From Vicingaceae bacterium (GTDB lineage Bacteria; Bacteroidota; Bacteroidia; Flavobacteriales_E; Vicingaceae), in contig JAGYIE010000001.1 of the NCBI GenBank assembly GCA_018402765.1, forward strand, positions 1-64,000: a stretch of 64,000 nucleotides of DNA. The letters are read 5' to 3'. The notes below the pieces were generated by a model, which saw only the letters and a list, made by a program, of their open reading frames with translations, did not search any database and was not told where the DNA came from. Every line of letters starts with the position of its first letter. The stretch's first letter is position 1. The translations under genes and the position numbers were made by a program. Below are positions 55,379 to 64,000 of this stretch, piece by piece.

Positions 55379-57136
55379 ATGCGAAAATTTGGATTACTGC
55401 TGTTTATTTCAAGCACAATAGCTTGTTCACAACCTGAACATAAATTAGTTGAGCTGATCGACCAAAATGTAGAATTTGAGAAATATGCTTCAAGTTTTGT
55501 TGATCACTTGTGGAAAACCTTCCCTAGTTGGGCAACAGGAGAGGGTATGCATGCATACGATAGTGTTTTAACGATTTATAATACTGCGAAACGAGCAGAA
55601 GTAAGGGCCTTTATTGATTCAAATACAGCTCGCTTAGAAAATGTTAACTTAAATGGATTAAGCTCTTTAAACCAAATAGATTATTATTTGATTAGAGACT
55701 ATTTACTGAAAGAGAAATTTTACTTGGATGAGATGAAAGGAGGGCAGTGGAATCCTGCTCAATACAACTTGGGTGGTCAATTCTTTGCAGTCCTTAGCTA
55801 TCAAGGGCACTCTCTAGAAAAACGCTTAACAGCACTTAACCACAAATTAGATCGTGTACCTGATTATTATGCTTTCGCAAAGAAGAATATTACTAAGCCT
55901 ACTTTGGTCCATACCAATCTTGCCATTGCTCAAATCGGAGGTTCCGTTTCCATTTTTGATCGTTCAATTCGAGATTCAGTAGCAAAATCTGAATTAACAA
56001 ATGAAATAAAAGGAGAAATTAATGGGAAACTTGACGCTGCACTTACTGCTATTACTGATTACACCAAATGGCTTTCAGATGAACTTAAACCTCAAGTAGA
56101 AGTTGGTGAGCGATCTAGAGACTTTAGATTGGGAGATTCATTGTATGATCAAAAATTTAAATACAATATGGGGTCTTCTTTTTCAGCCAGAGAAATTTAC
56201 CAAAAGGCGATTGAGCGAAAACAGGAATTGCATAAAAAGATGTATGAAGTTACCGCTCGGTTATGGCCGAAATATTTTGGACAAACTACTGTTCCTAAAT
56301 ATAAAGAAGAAGCAATTTTACGCATGATAGATACGCTATCTTATGTTCATGCACATAGAGATTCATTTATTACAACAATTAGAGCTCAAATTCCTGAACT
56401 TGTTCATTTTATAAACCAAAAGGAGTTGTTAACGTTAGATCCTGATAAACCGTTAACAGTAAGGGCTACACCAGAATATATGCGAGGTGTGGCAGGTGCT
56501 TCTATTTCTGCTCCAGGTCCTTATGATGCTAATGCAGAAACCTATTACAATGTCACCCCATTAGATCATTATTCAGAGAAGGAAGTAGAGAGCTATTTGC
56601 GAGAATACAACCAATATCTTCTGCAAATTTTAAATATCCATGAAGCTATTCCTGGTCATTATACACAATTGGTTTACAGTAATAAATCTCCAAGCTTGAT
56701 TAAAAGTATACTTGGTAATGGCGCAATGATTGAAGGGTGGGCAGTTTACACAGAACTAATGATGTTAGAAAATGGATATGGGAACAATGCAGATGAGCTT
56801 TGGTTGATGTATTATAAATGGAATCTAAGAACAGTTTGCAATACAATTTTAGATTACAGTGTGCATGTCCTTGGAATGAATGAAGTAGAAGCCATCACTT
56901 TACTTACTAAGCAGGCTTTTCAGCAAGAAGCAGAGGCAAGAGGCAAATGGAATCGCGTTCAGCTAACTTCTGTTCAATTGTGCAGCTATTATACTGGATT
57001 TTATGAAATTGTTAATTTAAGAGAGGAAATGAAAAGAAGAAAAGGGGAGAGGTTTGATTTAAAAGAATTTCATGAAGAATTTTTAAGCTATGGAAGTGCT
57101 CCCGTAAAATACATTAGTATGCTAATGTTAGAGTAA
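55379..57136 (+). CDS. DUF885 metallo-peptidase-like lipoprotein
   Basis: A 585-residue protein starting MRKFGLLLFISSTIACSQPE (lipobox IAC). FPSWATGEGMHAYDSVL and the central HEAIPGHYTQLVYSN (about residues 421-435) are diagnostic of DUF885; the HExxxGH histidines and a following glutamate (EGWAVYTELMML) make a zinc site as in Gluzincin-like peptidases. An extracytoplasmic carboxypeptidase role is inferred. Monocistronic, followed by a terminator. Confidence 0.9.
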   Translation: MRKFGLLLFISSTIACSQPEHKLVELIDQNVEFEKYASSFVDHLWKTFPSWATGEGMHAYDSVLTIYNTAKRAEVRAFIDSNTARLENVNLNGLSSLNQIDYYLIRDYLLKEKFYLDEMKGGQWNPAQYNLGGQFFAVLSYQGHSLEKRLTALNHKLDRVPDYYAFAKKNITKPTLVHTNLAIAQIGGSVSIFDRSIRDSVAKSELTNEIKGEINGKLDAALTAITDYTKWLSDELKPQVEVGERSRDFRLGDSLYDQKFKYNMGSSFSAREIYQKAIERKQELHKKMYEVTARLWPKYFGQTTVPKYKEEAILRMIDTLSYVHAHRDSFITTIRAQIPELVHFINQKELLTLDPDKPLTVRATPEYMRGVAGASISAPGPYDANAETYYNVTPLDHYSEKEVESYLREYNQYLLQILNIHEAIPGHYTQLVYSNKSPSLIKSILGNGAMIEGWAVYTELMMLENGYGNNADELWLMYYKWNLRTVCNTILDYSVHVLGMNEVEAITLLTKQAFQQEAEARGKWNRVQLTSVQLCSYYTGFYEIVNLREEMKRRKGERFDLKEFHEEFLSYGSAPVKYISMLMLE

Positions 57137-57209
57137 TTAGACTAGTAAGTATAACTTGTTTAGTAAAAAAAATATACTGTAGGATTTAATTGTAGCAAAT
57201 TAGAAATAA

Positions 57210-57247
57210 AAAAAGGGATACTGATCTAGTTAGTATCCCTTTTTATT
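57210..57247. terminator. Bidirectional terminator
   Basis: A perfect 13-bp stem (AAAAAGGGATACT, 57210-57222, with 57232-57244) flanked by A and T runs. It lies between the convergent DUF885 gene and the T9SS cargo gene. Confidence 0.9.
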
Positions 57248-57260
57248 AAAACAAATATGT

Positions 57261-58256
57261 TTATTCTTTAACAAGTTTCGTTGTAGCTCTTCCTTTATTA
57301 GTAAGTGCTTCTAAGAAATAAGTTCCTGAATTTAAATCTGATATATTAATGTTTTTCTCAAAACCTTTTATACTAACCAATTTTCCATTGATGTCATAAA
57401 TAGTAATTATAGTTGAAGTAAGATCAGTTGATTCTAAATCTAAAGATATAAAATTTCGTGCTGGGTTTGGAAATGCTTTAACAGTTAACTGATTTGCTTT
57501 TATTAATTCTCTAACAGAGATAGTCCCACCATTACTAAATCTATATACAGTTCCATTAGATGGAGTTCCATTAACTACTCTTAATGTAGAATCTTTAAAT
57601 GGAGTTGGGTTGTCAGCAGGTCCTTCTAAAGATATTGAATTGATAGAAATTTGGTTTTGAATAAAATCTAAATTAGGACTTAAGCCATGCCCGGCTCCAA
57701 TGGAATCATAAACTAAATTAGGCTGTGTTACATTACTTGGTCCGAAGTGAAATTCAATGTCTCCGCTAATTTCATAAATCCATAACTGCATGTTGATAAA
57801 CTGATTTGAAGAGCCTACTCCTGTATATAATTCATTGTAAAAGCCTGCATTTTTGTATTCTAATTTAAAAACTCTACTTCCTGATGTACCTTCTACTTTA
57901 TACGAGATTGGTGAAATGGAAACTTGATTAGGGCTGTTGTCGCCGCGGTCAATAATATCTGCTGTGGTCATGATAATAATTGGATAAGGTTGTAAAGTGA
58001 GGTTGCTTGAAGTTGAAAAAATTCCACCAACACCTATACCAAGGTAGAGCGAATCAGAATTGTTACCAAATAGTTGATATGTAAAACCAACTGCTATTGC
58101 GGTATCAGGGTCGTCCCAAACCATTCCCGCGTTAAGAGAAGTTGCATTGGTAAGGTCTGTGTAAGTGGATGTTGATTTAGTAAAACCATAAGTTTGAGCT
58201 TTAGAAGCTGATACTATAAATAATACCGTTGAAATAAAAAGGAATATTTTTTTCAT
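57261..58256 (-). CDS. Secreted protein with T9SS type A sorting domain
   Basis: A 331-residue protein with a signal peptide (ending SASKAQ). The mature middle (about 22-240) is beta-rich and unrecognised. The C-terminus (about 255-331) is a type A Por_Secre_tail domain: KAFPNPARNFISLDLESTD, ITIYDINGKLVSIKGFEKN, ISDLNSGTYFLEALTNKGR, with TTKLVKE at the end. It should be exported by T9SS and then attached to the surface. A TATATTTG box lies 22 bp upstream of the start on the minus strand, but without a clear TTG. Confidence 0.85.
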   Translation of the reverse strand: MKKIFLFISTVLFIVSASKAQTYGFTKSTSTYTDLTNATSLNAGMVWDDPDTAIAVGFTYQLFGNNSDSLYLGIGVGGIFSTSSNLTLQPYPIIIMTTADIIDRGDNSPNQVSISPISYKVEGTSGSRVFKLEYKNAGFYNELYTGVGSSNQFINMQLWIYEISGDIEFHFGPSNVTQPNLVYDSIGAGHGLSPNLDFIQNQISINSISLEGPADNPTPFKDSTLRVVNGTPSNGTVYRFSNGGTISVRELIKANQLTVKAFPNPARNFISLDLESTDLTSTIITIYDINGKLVSIKGFEKNINISDLNSGTYFLEALTNKGRATTKLVKE

Positions 58257-58340
58257 ATTTTTTATTTAAGATTTTATCAAATATAGAAACCATTATCATT
58301 TTTTGGATGTTTATCCTATTTTAATACTAAATATCATTGT

Positions 58341-58791
58341 TGTCCGATTAAAATTTCAAATTGAAAACAAGTGCTAATTTTAATGATGTCCCTTGAATTT
58401 TTGTTTATGGAAAATAAAATGAATCTTTAGAGAAACCGGAAACGTTAGTTCAATGTAACCTTAAAAAGAACGTAAAGCCACATTAAAGCTCCAATCTGTG
58501 ATTGGAAATCACCCGGCTGAACTTAGGATTTATAAAATTTGGAGGAAATACAAATTCAAAGGACAAGCTTTTATTGTTTAGCTCACGACTTGTTTTCTTT
58601 TGTGTGTTCGTAAACCTTCGGTTACGTTTTTTTGGCGGACAAGAAAATGAAAAATTTAATTCAAAAAAGTAAGCCCCAATCTAATATTAATTAATTGGAT
58701 TCTTCATTTTGATGAATAACCCATTGATTTAAAATTAGATATTTTTTAAATATTTATTTTAATTCGATATACTTTTATTTTTTATCGGACA
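58341..58791 (-). mobile_element. MITE-like element, copy 2
   Basis: A 451-bp non-coding element with perfect 8-base terminal inverted repeats (TGTCCGAT at 58341-58348, ATCGGACA at 58784-58791) extended by A/T-rich similarity. It aligns on the opposite strand with 36958-37353 over most of its length and has about 54 bp that copy 1 lacks. No transposase is encoded, which fits a miniature inverted-repeat element moved in trans by a full-length relative elsewhere. A target duplication could not be recognised. Confidence 0.8.
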
Positions 58792-58874
58792 GTAGTGACT
58801 AAATATATAAAACTATAAAGAAGCTATTCATAAAAACAAGAATAACCTCTTCATAAGTTCTAAGCTAGTTGTAT

Positions 58875-59654
58875 TTATTTCAGTGCATCTTGCCCTATCA
58901 GTAGCGGGGCATTGCCATCTGTTATAATAATTTTACTATTAGGAGATTTAGACAATTCGTTAAATGCTTCAATCGTTCTAATTTTTATGATTTCATCCGT
59001 TAAGCCTTCTGAAATTATTTTTTGTGCATCACTTATTCCTTGTGCTTCTATTACTTTTCTATCAGCTTCTAACTTTGCTTGTTTCAATATAAACTCCATT
59101 CGCATAACTTCTTGTTCTGATTGTAATTTTTGCTCTATAGCTGCAGATAATCCAGGAGGTAATTGAATACTTTTCATTAATACAGCGTCTATTTGTATCC
59201 CTTGAGGCTGAAGTGTTGCATTCATTTTAGTCATAATTTCTAGTTCTATTTCTGCTCGCATACCCGAATGTAAATCCTTAGCGAAGTGCTGAGAGCACAC
59301 ATCAGCTGACGCAGATCTAAAAACATTCGCAATAATGGTTTCATAGCCAAGACCTAGATTTCTAATCACTTTAGGAACATCATTTGGACTCAGTTTATAT
59401 AGAATTGAAATTTGTGAGTTAATACTTAAGCCCTCTTTGCTTGGTAAGTTAAGAGTAAGCTCTAAATTACTTGTTCTCACTGAAACGCGAATTACTTGAC
59501 TCAAAAATGGATTGTACCAAATGAGTCCCTTGTGTTTTACTTCTTCAGATAGTGTACCTAATTTTTGTTTAATACCTATATCTCCTGGTCTTATTACTGC
59601 GCAACTAGAGAGCATTATCCCTAAAATTGCGATTCCAATTAGTTTCTTTTTCAT
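58875..59654 (-). CDS. SPFH (prohibitin-like) lipoprotein
   Basis: A 259-residue protein. The N-terminus is a lipoprotein signal (IMLSSC, lipidated Cys at about 18). VIRPGDIGIKQKLGTLSEEV starts the SPFH/band 7 domain; SVRTSNLELTLNLPSKEGLS and AEIELEIMTKMNATLQPQGI continue it. A coiled-coil helix (KLQSEQEVMRMEFILKQAKL) follows. Usual SPFH proteins are anchored by a membrane helix; a lipid anchor suggests an extracytoplasmic scaffold. Function is not known. Confidence 0.86.
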   Translation of the reverse strand: MKKKLIGIAILGIMLSSCAVIRPGDIGIKQKLGTLSEEVKHKGLIWYNPFLSQVIRVSVRTSNLELTLNLPSKEGLSINSQISILYKLSPNDVPKVIRNLGLGYETIIANVFRSASADVCSQHFAKDLHSGMRAEIELEIMTKMNATLQPQGIQIDAVLMKSIQLPPGLSAAIEQKLQSEQEVMRMEFILKQAKLEADRKVIEAQGISDAQKIISEGLTDEIIKIRTIEAFNELSKSPNSKIIITDGNAPLLIGQDALK

Positions 59655-59807
59655 ATGCTATTCGTTGTTTTATGGTTAAATTCATTCTAAATATACTTGC
59701 TGAGAACTATATATTTTTATTTATATTCGTTATGAAATACATCAATTCATTTTATTTAAAATAGGTATCATTCTATATCTAAATGGATTCAAAAGATAAA
59801 ACTTAAT

Positions 59808-61070
59808 ATTCGTCGATTTATATTTTTGCTTTTATTAACATATTCATTTACAAGTGTGAGCCAGTCTCTTGCACAGCGAGTGTTGTTCTTAGGAAATAGT
59901 TATACAAATAGAAATAACCTTCCTAGCTTACTTTTAAATGCGGCTCTTTCAACTGGAGATACTATTATTGTTGATAGTAATACTCCAGGAGGGTATACCT
60001 TGCAGGGTCATTCTACAAATCAGATTAGTTTAAGTAAAATAGCTCAAGGATCATGGGATTATGTGGTATTACAAGAGCAAAGTCAGCGACCTTCTTTTCC
60101 GGATGCTCAAGTGCAGGCAGATGTATATCCCTATGCTAAACAATTAGATAGTTTAGTTCAACTAGCGAATTCATGCACGGAAACTGTTTTTTTCATGACT
60201 TGGGGAAGAAAAAACGGCGATGCTAATAATTGTCCTTTTTTTCCACCATTGTGAACCTATCAAGGGATGGACAGTTTATTAAATCTGCGATATAGACAAT
60301 TGGCAGATTCTAATGAGGCTGTCGTTTCCCCTGTGGGAGCTGTTTGGAACTATATTCGTTCTACTTATCCTTCTATAGAATTGTATACTGCTGATGAAAG
60401 TCACCCATCTCTAGCAGGAAGTTATGCAGCAGCCTGTACTTTCTATTCTACGATTTTACGAAAAGATCCAACTTTTATTACATTTAATTCAACACTTTCT
60501 GTGATAGAAGCGGATCAAATTAAGAATGCCGTTAAGGTAATTGTATTTGATAGCCTCCGAAATTGGAATGTGGGTAAATATGATGTAAGTGCTGACTTTG
60601 CTATGCTTCAAAATGGTTTTCAAGTTGAGTTTAAAGGAACTTTAGACAAATTGGTAAAGCATTATTGGGATTTTGGAGATGGAAATACTGAATCTCTAGC
60701 TAACCCAATTTACCTTTATGGCGGTGTAGGTTTGTATGCTGTTAACCATATCGTAACTAAATGTGGTTTGGTTGATTCAAGCAGTCAATCAATAAGTATT
60801 TTACATACTTCAATTCAGCAATTTATTCCTGATATATCTGTTATTGTATTCCCTAATCCTGTAAAGACTTACTTAACCATTCAAGCTACGAATATGATAA
60901 AGGAATTAAGGTTATTTTCCACTTTAGGACAAATCGTTTTACATAAAAAAACGGATTAACACAACCTCAAGTTAACCTTAATCTACTCGATTTTATGTCA
61001 GGAGTATATTTTTTAGAGGTTATTACTGAGGATAAACAAATACATTTTAAAAAAATAGTTATTGGCTAGT
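59808..61070 (+). pseudogene. Broken SGNH hydrolase with PKD and T9SS sorting domain
   Basis: One reading frame runs through two breaks. The 5' part (about 59808-60251) encodes a signal peptide and an SGNH core (RVLFLGNSYTNRNNLPSLLL, VVLQEQSQRPSF). A TGA at 60252-60254 then replaces an expected cysteine codon (PPL-stop-TYQGMDSLL). The 3' part (60255-60959) has DESHPSLAGSYAAACTFYST (catalytic Asp-x2-His pattern), a PKD domain (HYWDFGDGNTESLANP) and the start of a type A sorting domain. A frameshift at the A7 run near 60944-60950 cuts it; with one more base the frame continues VNLNLLDFMSGVYFLEVITE to a TAG at 61070. There is no good ATG at the 5' end. Confidence 0.8.
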
Positions 61071-61134
61071 ATTTGATATATAGAATTTTATGTTTTATTG
61101 CAAATTAATACCTAAGAAAATTATGCATTGCTTA

Positions 61135-61164
61135 TTGTATGCCTAAGAATGTTATGTATATTTG
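61135..61164 (+). promoter_or_regulatory. PadR operon promoter, nearly leaderless
   Basis: TTG (61135-61137), 19 bases, TATATTTG (61157-61164). The ATG of the regulator is at 61169, so transcription would start at or just after the start codon. CCTAAGAAAATTATG (61111-61125) and CCTAAGAATGTTATG (61142-61156) are direct repeats 31 bp apart; the second touches the -7 box and could be an operator. Confidence 0.6.
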
Positions 61165-61168
61165 CTTT

Positions 61169-61513
61169 ATGTATTCATCAGAACTAATTAAAGGAACTTT
61201 AAAAACCATCGTGTTGAACTTGCTAAAAGAGCAGGGGAGAATGTACGGTTATGAAATTACTGCTCGAGTAAAAGAGCTAACAAATGGTAAAATTCAAATT
61301 ACGGAAGGGGCGCTGTATCCTACTTTGCACTCATTGGAGAAATCTGGTGAGCTAGAAACAGAAAAGGAGTATTTGGGAAAGCGGGTGCGGAAGTACTACA
61401 CACTCACTGAGCAAGGCCAAACTACTGCAAGCCAAAAAGTAAATGAATTGACTGAGTTCATGCAAACCATGAAATTTTTGTTAGATCTAGAACCCAAGTT
61501 AGGAAATGCGTAG
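61169..61513 (+). CDS. PadR-family transcriptional regulator
   Basis: A 114-residue winged-helix protein from ATG 61169 (MYSSELIKGTLKTIVLNLLK); the longer frame starting at 61139 runs through the promoter. GRMYGYEITARVKELTNGKI, ITEGALYPTLHSLEKSGELE and the wing GKRVRKYYTLTEQG are the PadR signature. Such regulators in Bacteroidetes usually repress a linked membrane protein. It overlaps the next gene by 8 bases, so the two form an operon and it probably regulates itself. Confidence 0.92.
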   Translation: MYSSELIKGTLKTIVLNLLKEQGRMYGYEITARVKELTNGKIQITEGALYPTLHSLEKSGELETEKEYLGKRVRKYYTLTEQGQTTASQKVNELTEFMQTMKFLLDLEPKLGNA

Positions 61514-62609
61514 CGTCACCGATGAGGAAGTTACTTTCATTGATGATGATTTAACAGCACGCGGAATTGTCTTAGAGGAGCTACGAGACAATTTGATTGA
61601 TCATATCTGCTGTATTATTGAGAATGAGAGTAACATGAATGAGGACTTTTACAAGTGCTATGAACGTGTATTGCCACAATTTTTCAAGGAAGAATTGCAG
61701 GAAATACAAACAGAAACAGACCATTTACTTCAATTTAAAAACTTTTATACCATGAAAAAAATCATGAACATTTCAGGAATCAGTACAGTGTTTTTTATTC
61801 TTTTTGGCGCCATTCTAAAGTCGTTACATTTACCAGGAGCAGCGGTTACATTTCTTTTAGGAGGATTTAGTTTCGCATGTATGTTTCTTCCTATTTTAAT
61901 TATTATTAAGCTAAAAGACGATGAGTCAACAACAGATAAAGTAGTATTTAGCTTTGGGTTGTTATTGGCAATGGCAATCGCCGTAGGTGTAATCTTTAAA
62001 ATTATGCATTGGCCTTATGCCAATATTTTGATGTATTCAGGAACTATCATTTTTACCGCAATTTATGTTCCGCTTTATTTTTTTACACGGATCAGACGGC
62101 CTGAAATGAAGTTCAATACGATTGTTAACTCTGTGTTGATGATTGCCTTCGGAGGTATTATGTATTCTTTATTTGACTTAAGTTATAGTAAAAAATATGC
62201 TGATCAGATGCAAGAGAATCACTATTACTTACACGACAATGCAATGTTATTGTTCGAGTCTAATGCGAGTCTGTATGCTGCTATTCCTGCATCTGAGCAA
62301 GTCAAGCAGTTAAAATCAATCACGTTAGAGGTTAATATTTATTTAGAGAAGATGGTGAGAACACTAGTTAAAAATAAGCGTACTAATGGACTAAATTCTT
62401 CTGTTCCTGAGCTGATGTCGGCATTGAATCAATACAATTCGTTTGTTGGGTCTTTAAATAACACTAGTCTTAAATCTATCGATGATAGTGGATTAAAGGT
62501 GATTGAAAGAATTAATACAGAGCTAGCTATGAATATTTTAGCCAGAGTTCAGCAACAATTGGCTGTTAATGAGAATGCATTTCTCTCAAAGTATGTTGTT
62601 GCGAAATAA
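61506..62609 (+). CDS. PadR-linked membrane protein with two GldL-like hairpins
   Basis: A 367-residue protein. Residues 1-75 form a helical cytosolic prefix (LEELRDNLIDHICCIIENES) like those joined to PadR-linked permeases in this phylum. Two membrane hairpins follow: ILFGAILKSLHLPGAAVTFL and AVGVIFKIMHWPYANILMYS. The F-K-x-x-H-W-P-G/Y-A motif is the signature of GldL, the proton-driven T9SS/gliding motor subunit, here duplicated and divergent. The C-terminal half is soluble and helical. It is the only partner of the PadR gene, overlapping it by 8 bases. Confidence 0.75.
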   Translation: MRSVTDEEVTFIDDDLTARGIVLEELRDNLIDHICCIIENESNMNEDFYKCYERVLPQFFKEELQEIQTETDHLLQFKNFYTMKKIMNISGISTVFFILFGAILKSLHLPGAAVTFLLGGFSFACMFLPILIIIKLKDDESTTDKVVFSFGLLLAMAIAVGVIFKIMHWPYANILMYSGTIIFTAIYVPLYFFTRIRRPEMKFNTIVNSVLMIAFGGIMYSLFDLSYSKKYADQMQENHYYLHDNAMLLFESNASLYAAIPASEQVKQLKSITLEVNIYLEKMVRTLVKNKRTNGLNSSVPELMSALNQYNSFVGSLNNTSLKSIDDSGLKVIERINTELAMNILARVQQQLAVNENAFLSKYVVAK

Positions 62610-62635
62610 AAGCATTCTTGAGTTAAACAATTAAG

Positions 62636-62672
62636 AGCTTCCTGGGCGTGTGTGACCTTGGAAGCTTTTTTT
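62636..62672 (+). terminator. Terminator of the padR operon
   Basis: A stem AGCTTCC (62636-62642) with GGAAGCT (62660-62666), extended inside by GG/CC pairs around a mismatch, followed by seven T. The tract overlaps the last codons of the convergent MiaE gene. Confidence 0.75.
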
Positions 62673-63252
62673 ATCCGTGTATGGTTTCTGATTTTCCGTA
62701 TCGTTGAATCACTTCTGCTTCAAATTCCACCAACTCTTTCCACCTGCGGTCTACGTCGATGTCATGTCCATACTTTCTGGCAAAAGTGATAAATGTAGTA
62801 TAGTGTCCTGCCTCACTAATCATAAGTTCTCTATAAAATTTTGCCAATTCTTGATCGCTAATGGTTTCAGATAATAACCGAAAGCGTTCACAACTTCTTG
62901 CTTCGATCATTGCAGAAAATAATAATCGATCTACCAAAGCTTGTTGTCGGTTTCCACCTTTGTTCATGAATTTATACAATTCATTCACATAGCTGTCTTT
63001 GCGTTCTCTTCCCAAGGTATAACCTCGCTTCTTGATGATTTCGTGCACCATTTGAAAATGCTCCAATTCTTCTTGCGCTAATGCTAATAAATCGGTCACC
63101 AATTCTTCGTGTTCCGAATTGTTAGTAATGATCGTAATTGCATTGGTCGCTGCTTTCTGTTCGCACCATGCATGATCTGTTAAAATCTCTTCTATGTTTG
63201 ATTCTACTACATTAACCCATCTTGGATCAGTTACTAATTTCAGGTGAAGCAT
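62671..63252 (-). CDS. miaE: tRNA-(ms2io6A)-hydroxylase
   Basis: A 193-residue ferritin-like di-iron enzyme taken from ATG 63252 (MLHLKLVTDPRWVN), because the family begins with this block. Iron ligands are in EEILTDHAWCEQKAA (Glu), AQEELEHFQMVHEI (Glu-Glu-x-x-His), SAMIEARSCERFRLL and ELMISEAGHYTTFI (Glu-x-x-His). MiaE hydroxylates the isopentenyl group of A37 in tRNA. Bacteroidetes carry this longer variety. Monocistronic. Confidence 0.92.
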   Translation of the reverse strand: MLHLKLVTDPRWVNVVESNIEEILTDHAWCEQKAATNAITIITNNSEHEELVTDLLALAQEELEHFQMVHEIIKKRGYTLGRERKDSYVNELYKFMNKGGNRQQALVDRLLFSAMIEARSCERFRLLSETISDQELAKFYRELMISEAGHYTTFITFARKYGHDIDVDRRWKELVEFEAEVIQRYGKSETIHG

Positions 63253-63527
63253 TGTGTGGTTTTTTGGCAAAATTAAGGATAAAAGCTAATTTTAATTGTT
63301 AGTTATTAATGGTTAATCAGTCTAGAGTATGACTAACTTGAATCAATAGTTTGAAGATTTATTAGCAGAAAAGCGGCGAAGAGCCCTGAAATCTTCGTAA
63401 AAAAATAGAGTTTTAGGCCAAAGAAGGGACATAGTCCTAAAATCTATTTTTTTAACCACAAAAAACATCCTACCTATTGGAATAGACAGGATGTAGAGTT
63501 CCTTTTGTTTTATTGGTGTAATCAAAA
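63253..63527. other. Intergenic between miaE and msrA
   Basis: About 275 bp. No gene or clear hairpin; a minus-strand frame of 60 codons at 63343 is not supported by composition. Confidence 0.45.
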
Positions 63528-64000
63528 TTAATCTTTTAAATGAGAACTATACAGCTTTCTAAACTTGCTAAGTTTTGGGCTGATCACTGCTTGGCAATAT
63601 CCTGCATCACTGTTATTTTTATAATAATCTTGGTGTTCAGGCTCAGCCCAATAGAAGGATGCAGATGCAGCTACTTCAGTTACTATTTTAGCATCGTAAA
63701 CGGCTTGCACTTCCGCAATGGCAACTTCTGCTATTTGCTTCTCAGCCTCGTCGGCATAAAAAATGATACTTCTATACTGTGTGCCTCTATCTGCTCCTTG
63801 CTGATCTTTCGTAGTAGGGTCATGTGTGGTTAGGTGAATAATCAACAAGTTTTTTAAGCTGATAATTTCATCATCATAATGTACTTCAACTACTTCAGCA
63901 TGGCCTGTTCTGCCAGTACATACTTCTCGATACGCTGGATTTTTGATAACACCCCCACTGTAACCGCTATTTACTTCTAAAACGCCTTTCAATTCTGAAA
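63528..64000 (-). CDS. msrA: Peptide-methionine (S)-S-oxide reductase, partial
   Basis: The minus-strand frame is open to the window edge, so the gene's start, with its catalytic GCFWC motif, lies beyond 64000. The visible 157 codons read SELKGVLEVNSGYSGGVIKN, PAYREVCTGRTGHAEVVEVH, FYWAEPEHQDYYKNNSDAGY and CQAVISPKLSKFR, which are typical MsrA substrate-binding segments (GRTGHAE, HQDYY). It repairs oxidised methionine in the cytoplasm using thioredoxin. Only the 5' end is missing. Confidence 0.95.
   Translation of the reverse strand, partial: SELKGVLEVNSGYSGGVIKNPAYREVCTGRTGHAEVVEVHYDDEIISLKNLLIIHLTTHDPTTKDQQGADRGTQYRSIIFYADEAEKQIAEVAIAEVQAVYDAKIVTEVAASASFYWAEPEHQDYYKNNSDAGYCQAVISPKLSKFRKLYSSHLKD

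Noticed and set aside
41386-60254. TGA interrupts several otherwise good frames, which could mean TGA is recoded.
   Set aside because: TGA is used as a true stop in the DUF2797 gene, overlapping the mqnB start, and the interrupted frames also have other damage or TAG/TAA stops. Gene decay explains them better.

Overview
The window looks like a chromosomal piece from a member of the Bacteroidetes (Flavobacteriia/Cryomorphaceae/Crocinitomicaceae-like). The signs are: low G+C; type IX secretion (T9SS) cargo with type A and type B C-terminal sorting domains; a PorP/SprF protein; promoters of the Bacteroidetes form TTG-N19-21-TAnnTTTG; the futalosine (Mqn) menaquinone route; a topoisomerase IV pair; a long PurC; a fused DAHP synthase/chorismate mutase; and Bacteroidetes DUF families (DUF2797, DUF885, DUF2147, DUF6671). 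The genus cannot be fixed from the sequence alone.

Layout. 1-10.6 kb is a surface-adhesion cluster: two tandem secreted proteins resembling phage tail collars (one only as a 3' end), a giant HYR-repeat adhesin with a type B sorting domain, a PorP/SprF outer-membrane partner and a PD40/coiled-coil/OmpA protein, closed by a strong terminator. 10.6-13.2 kb holds a tRNA-Arg(ACG) with an unusual A19:U56 corner pair and a membrane/TPR protein. 13.4-34.9 kb is mostly housekeeping: a DUF3332 lipoprotein; a tightly packed DUF2797-mqnB-mqnD-hldD-membrane protein run; MerR and M23 peptidase; alaS; a SAM hydrolase; phoH-purC; MarR-nitroreductase; ilvE; parE-parC-rhomboid-aminotransferase IV.

34.9-48.3 kb is an accessory zone with low gene density and much gene decay. 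It holds four tiny overlapping membrane-protein genes flanked by degenerate direct repeats, a MITE-like element, two unknown membrane proteins, DUF6671, dihydroorotase, remnants of a HipBA toxin-antitoxin module and of a GT-C membrane protein, a dehydratase, DAHP synthase/chorismate mutase, and a CAT-type acetyltransferase. 47.0-49.4 kb is a small stress-type cluster (eRF1-like, HPF/RaiA-like, triple-BON) in which a small acidic gene has decayed and a porin is truncated.

50-64 kb carries an AraC regulator, a lipoprotein-DUF2147-beta-barrel run, a prolyl oligopeptidase, a DUF885 protein, a T9SS cargo protein, a second inverted copy of the MITE, an SPFH lipoprotein, a broken SGNH-hydrolase/T9SS gene, a PadR regulator with a membrane protein carrying two GldL-like hairpins, a MiaE-type hydroxylase, and msrA cut by the window end.

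The strongest candidates for something new are the secreted proteins with HxH 'iron needle' repeats next to the T9SS adhesin, the recently homogenised 702-bp repeat array, the TGTCCGAT-ended MITE family, the A19:U56 tRNA-Arg, the operon of tiny membrane proteins, and the PadR/double-GldL-hairpin pair.
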